From the NCBI GenBank assembly GCA_902556905.1, contig CACDYK010000010.1, positions 1 through 50,702 of the forward strand: DNA of 50,702 nt, written 5' to 3'. The DNA comes from an uncultured Pelagibacteraceae bacterium (GTDB taxonomy: Bacteria; Pseudomonadota; Alphaproteobacteria; Pelagibacterales; Pelagibacteraceae). Position 1 is the first letter of the stretch, and every line of letters starts with the position of its first letter. The notes under the pieces are model-generated. The model was not told the DNA's origin and did no database searches. It was given only the letters and a program-made list of their open reading frames with translations. Both the position numbers and the translations under genes were made by a program. Shown here piece after piece: positions 48,793 through 50,702 of the stretch.

Positions 48793-48878
48793 TGGTGGAG
48801 GGGGAAAGATTCGAACTTTCGAAGACCGAAGTCAACGGGTTTACAGCCCGCCCCATTTGACCGCTCTGGAACCCCTCC
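48793..48878 (-). tRNA. tRNA-Tyr (anticodon GTA)
   Basis: 86 bases including CCA, with the long variable arm of class II tRNAs. Acceptor GGAGGGG pairs with CCCCTCC, anticodon stem GCGGG/CCCGT encloses CTGTAAA, and the T loop is TTCGAAT. First gene of the tRNA-Tyr, tRNA-Gly, tuf transcript. Confidence 0.96.
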
Positions 48879-48881
48879 TCT

Positions 48882-48895
48882 GGGGAAGTGTCCCC
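48882..48895 (-). other. Short GC-rich hairpin just upstream of tRNA-Tyr
   Basis: GGGGA and TCCCC flank four bases, giving a compact 5-base-pair stem only four bases upstream of the tRNA-Tyr 5' end. It may be part of the transcript leader and affect RNase P processing of the tRNA. It stands out in an A/T-rich spacer. Confidence 0.4.
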
Positions 48896-48924
48896 TGTTC
48901 AATAAAGCTTCAAACAACAAGCGT

Positions 48925-48952
48925 TTTATATATTTTATTTATTCAAATGCAA
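48925..48952 (-). promoter_or_regulatory. Predicted sigma-70 promoter for tRNA-Tyr, tRNA-Gly, tuf and downstream genes
   Basis: Read leftward, TTGCAT (48952-48947) and TATAAA (48930-48925) are 16 bases apart, followed by the GC-containing discriminator ACGC. The start site would be near 48918, about 40 bases before tRNA-Tyr. A GC-rich discriminator is typical of stable-RNA promoters under stringent control. This is the likely entry to the whole leftward block. Confidence 0.55.
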
Positions 48953-49006
48953 CACGTGATTTAATAGATAAATATTCAAAAAAACGTGTAAAACTGATAA
49001 AAATTT

Positions 49007-49750
49007 ATGAATAAATCCTCTTTTTTTATCGCTGGTCAACACGCAGTTATCGAAGCCCTAAGAAATCCTGATAGAAAGGTTTTAAGAGTATTTTTGACAG
49101 AGGATGCTAAAAAAAATATTCACAGAAAAAACCCTAGGAAAAATGTTTTAGAGGATGTTAAAGTTTATTTTAAATCTAAAAAAGAATTAGACAAATATAC
49201 ATCCAAAGAACAATTGATGCATGGTGGCTATGTTGCAGAAATTGAACATTTAGATCAACCTGATTTAAAAGAATTTATTAAAGAAAAAAAAAACTGTACT
49301 TTTGTTTGCTTAGATGAAGTAACTGATCCAAGAAATATTGGCTCTTTAATTAGAAGTGCTGCATCATTTAAAATAGATGGATTGATTATTAAAGAAAGAC
49401 AATTTCCAAAAGATAGTAAGCTTATGTACAAATCTGCAAGTGGTTGTATGGAGCATTTAAATATTTTTCAAGTATCAAATATTAATTCAACTCTAAAAAA
49501 TTTAAGAGAAAGAAATTTTTGGGTTTATGGTTTTGACGCAAGAGGAAATAAGGACTTTACTGATATTAAATGGGAAGGAAAAAATGTTCTTCTTTTTGGA
49601 TCAGAAGGTTTTGGTATGAGAGAACACACAGGTAAATATGCAGATTTCTTTGTTAAAATAGATATGAGCAAAGATATAGAAAGTTTAAATATATCAAATA
49701 GTGCAGCAATAGTATTTCACCATTTAAGTTATTTAAAAAAAAAGAGTTGA
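49007..49750 (+). CDS. rlmB: 23S rRNA (guanosine-2'-O)-methyltransferase RlmB (TrmH/SpoU family)
   Basis: 247 residues. An N-terminal substrate-binding domain begins FFIAGQHAVIEALRN; the knotted SPOUT domain has the three motifs: DEVTDPRNIGSLIRSA, LLFGSEGFGM and ISNSAAIVFHH. RlmB methylates a guanosine in the 23S P loop. TrmH-type tRNA methyltransferase is the alternative, but the N-terminal domain favours RlmB. Divergent from the tRNA-Tyr/tuf transcript with a 128-base spacer. Confidence 0.92.
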   Translation: MNKSSFFIAGQHAVIEALRNPDRKVLRVFLTEDAKKNIHRKNPRKNVLEDVKVYFKSKKELDKYTSKEQLMHGGYVAEIEHLDQPDLKEFIKEKKNCTFVCLDEVTDPRNIGSLIRSAASFKIDGLIIKERQFPKDSKLMYKSASGCMEHLNIFQVSNINSTLKNLRERNFWVYGFDARGNKDFTDIKWEGKNVLLFGSEGFGMREHTGKYADFFVKIDMSKDIESLNISNSAAIVFHHLSYLKKKS

Positions 49751-49775
49751 TTAATTAACAAATTATTAATAGTTA
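49747..49775 (+). promoter_or_regulatory. Possible promoter for tRNA-Thr
   Basis: TTGATT (49747-49752, overlapping the rlmB stop) and TAGTTA (49770-49775) are spaced by 17 bases and end eight bases before the tRNA. The minus-10 match is weak, so read-through from rlmB is an alternative. Confidence 0.3.
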
Positions 49776-49783
49776 TTGCGCAT

Positions 49784-49859
49784 GCCCTTGTAGCTCAGTT
49801 GGTAGAGCAATTGATTTGTAATCAATAGGTCCGCGGTTCGAATCCGTGCGGGGGCACCA
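49784..49859 (+). tRNA. tRNA-Thr (anticodon TGT)
   Basis: 76 bases including CCA. Acceptor GCCCTTG pairs with CGGGGGC with two G-U pairs, the D arm has AGTTGGTAGAGC, the ATTGA/TCAAT stem encloses the loop TTTGTAA, and the T loop is TTCGAAT in a CGCGG/CCGTG stem. Confidence 0.97.
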
Positions 49860-49877
49860 TCATTCAATAATTGATTA

Positions 49878-50015
49878 TTACCAAGCTGTTAACTTCCAGC
49901 AAGCATCAACATCATCGATACGAACATAACAACCAAAAAATGACATAACTTTAAATGCTAAAAGGCCAACAACTAAAACAATTAATACTAACGCAATTGG
50001 GTTAATTTTTTTCAT
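49878..50015 (-). CDS. Small single-span membrane protein (45 residues), function unknown
   Basis: An open frame of 45 codons with ATG at 50015 and TAA at 49878-49880. After MKKINP comes one hydrophobic segment (residues 7-21), then a short tail with two cysteines (Cys29, Cys39), an Asp cluster (IDDVD) and two Trp. The shape is that of a signal-anchored or secreted microprotein. It starts 22 bases after the NAD kinase stop on the same strand, so it may be co-transcribed with nadK. No family recognised; the signal-like N-terminus and clean fit between genes favour a real gene. Confidence 0.5.
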   Translation of the reverse strand: MKKINPIALVLIVLVVGLLAFKVMSFFGCYVRIDDVDACWKLTAW

Positions 50016-50037
50016 TCAATCTAACTGGTTTCTTTTC

Positions 50038-50427
50038 TTATTTGTTCAATTTTAATTTTTTTTTGTAAACTTCTGTTTTATCGTAAAGAAGATTAAATTT
50101 AATTTTATTGTTAGTTTGAATAGAAATGGATTTGGCATTTCTTACTTCTAGGTTATCAGCAACTGCACTGATTGGTCTTTTAATAGGGTTTAAGTTAGTA
50201 ATTGTTATTTTTAATTTATCACCAACTATTTTACCCTTCCATCTTCTTGGTCTAAATGGGCTAATAGGAGCAATAGATAATTTCTTTGAATTTAAGCTTA
50301 AAATAGGTCCATGAACTGAAAGATTATAAGCAGTACTGCCTGCAGGTGTTGAAACTAAAACTCCATCCGCAACTAAATTTTTGATAATTTGCTTTGAACC
50401 ATGTTTAATTGATAAAGATGCTGCTGG
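50038..50427 (-). pseudogene. nadK: NAD kinase, C-terminal part only (truncated at the 5' side)
   Basis: About 129 codons of NAD kinase, which makes NADP from NAD. The core ADGVLVSTPAGSTAYNLSVHG with the GGD-enzyme family's nucleotide-binding loop and SIAPISPFRPRRWKG are unmistakable, and the tail runs to a TAA at 50038-50040. Going upstream, similarity ends at about AASLSIKHGS (50399-50424), where a Gln is expected before the two Ala; codons for Pro and then an in-frame TGA (50428-50430) come instead. The N-terminal half with the catalytic GGDG motif is absent. NAD kinase is normally essential, so this is more likely a chimeric join than a dead gene. Confidence 0.8.
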
Positions 50428-50557
50428 TCATATCGATTCACCAAGTCAAACTGGTACTTGGATGGACCAATTGTCTCCTCAAGAACACGGTGTTGCTACT
50501 AGCTTAAAATCAGCTGGTTTTTCTGAGCAAGAAATAAAAGACCATTTTGGTAAATAA
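50411..50557 (+). CDS. 3' fragment of an unidentified protein
   Basis: Coding-like sequence in the plus direction, reading DKDAAGHIDSPSQTGTW, then MDQLSPQEHGVATSLKSAGF and SEQEIKDHFGK to a TAA at 50555-50557. It is Gln/Ser/Gly/His-rich and unlike the antisense of NAD kinase that precedes it. Upstream in this frame the sequence is NAD kinase antisense with a stop at 50312, so the native 5' part of this gene is missing; alternatively a short protein could start at the ATG at 50462. No family recognised. Confidence 0.4.
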   Translation, partial: DKDAAGHIDSPSQTGTWMDQLSPQEHGVATSLKSAGFSEQEIKDHFGK

Positions 50558-50672
50558 TTTATTCTTATAGGATTTTATAGGACAACCAGTACTAAACCAG
50601 TACCTAGAAAGATAAATTAAAAAAATTTTACTTATTAACCTTGTTCAATTATAAATATTAGCATAAATACTC

Positions 50673-50702
50673 ATGAAATTCATTAATGCCCTCGTGGTGA
50701 AA
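50673..50702 (+). CDS. Possible start of a gene running off the right edge
   Basis: ATG at 50673 opens a frame (MKFINALVVK) that is intact to the window end, ten codons in all. The 115 bases before it (50558-50672) contain no other frame I can support, only A/T-rich sequence with a short inverted repeat (GTACT, five bases, AGTAC) near 50594-50612. Too short to identify. Confidence 0.3.
   Translation, partial: MKFINALVVK

Noticed and set aside
47354..49859. tRNA cluster considered as a mobile-element attachment region
   Set aside because: No integrase, direct repeat of a tRNA 3' end or foreign cargo is seen around the four tRNAs; tRNA-Tyr/Gly/Trp are in their usual place with tuf.
50126..50314. 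62-codon plus-strand frame near the right end
   Set aside because: It is antisense to the conserved core and tail of NAD kinase.
50589..50612. Direct repeat CCAGTAC and inverted GTACT/AGTAC near the right end as a terminator or attachment site
   Set aside because: Stem of only five base pairs, no U-run, and the segment itself may be misjoined.
1..50702. CRISPR arrays, insertion sequences, prophage or toxin-antitoxin systems
   Set aside because: I saw no regularly spaced repeats, transposase or integrase motifs, phage structural genes or paired small toxin genes in either strand.

Overview
This window looks like a chromosomal segment of a streamlined marine alphaproteobacterium of the SAR11/Pelagibacterales type. 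The evidence is strong A+T richness, gene spacing of only a few bases or small overlaps almost everywhere, proteins rich in Lys/Ile/Asn, and gene orders typical of alphaproteobacteria (secY-adk-rpsM; pyrB next to a dihydroorotase-like gene, plsY and topA; tRNA-Tyr, tRNA-Gly, tuf, tRNA-Trp, secE, nusG). The lineage is inferred from these traits, not from a database comparison. There is no rRNA, CRISPR array, insertion sequence or prophage. No gene-free stretch exceeds 300 bases; the longest is the 168-base rpoC-rpsL gap.

Layout. 1-1032 (+): the end of an amino-acid ABC transporter, with a binding-protein tail and a permease that has an unusual lipoprotein-like N-terminus. 1036-7637 (-): one tight gene string, gatC-gatA-gatB (tRNA amidation), an O-methyltransferase, trhO (tRNA wobble uridine hydroxylation), a MATE exporter and a secreted staphylococcal-type nuclease. 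7688-14325 (+): ruvX, pyrB, a catalytically degenerate dihydroorotase-like gene, plsY, topA, a small secreted protein built of 11-residue repeats, and a RidA-family gene. 14329-16439 (-): ugd and galU, making UDP-glucose and UDP-glucuronate. Then panC (+), mgtE (-), lipB (+) and an RluC-type pseudouridine synthase (-).

19321-48878 (-) is one co-directional block of about 29.5 kb. In transcription order it runs tRNA-Tyr, tRNA-Gly, tuf, tRNA-Trp, secE, nusG, rplK, rplA, rplJ, rplL, rpoB, rpoC, rpsL, rpsG, fusA, the S10, spc and alpha ribosomal protein genes, rplQ, and finally the pseudouridine synthase. It supplies the translation elongation factors, most ribosomal proteins, the RNA polymerase core and the Sec translocon. 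Only a few gaps are long enough for regulation: a promoter upstream of tRNA-Tyr, a perfect hairpin between rplL and rpoB, a promoter with two leader hairpins before rpsL, and a promoter between adk and rpsM. No rpmD (L30) lies between rpsE and rplO.

48879-50702: rlmB (+), tRNA-Thr (+), an unlisted 45-residue membrane protein (-), and the C-terminal third of NAD kinase (-), which stops abruptly at about 50425. Beyond that point lies unrelated coding sequence on the other strand, so the last ~280 bases look like a chimeric join or a rearrangement. No clearly new biological system was found. The best leads are the NAD kinase junction, the lipobox-bearing permease, the 11-mer repeat protein, the degenerate dihydroorotase partner and the RNA hairpins in the rpoB and rpsL leaders.
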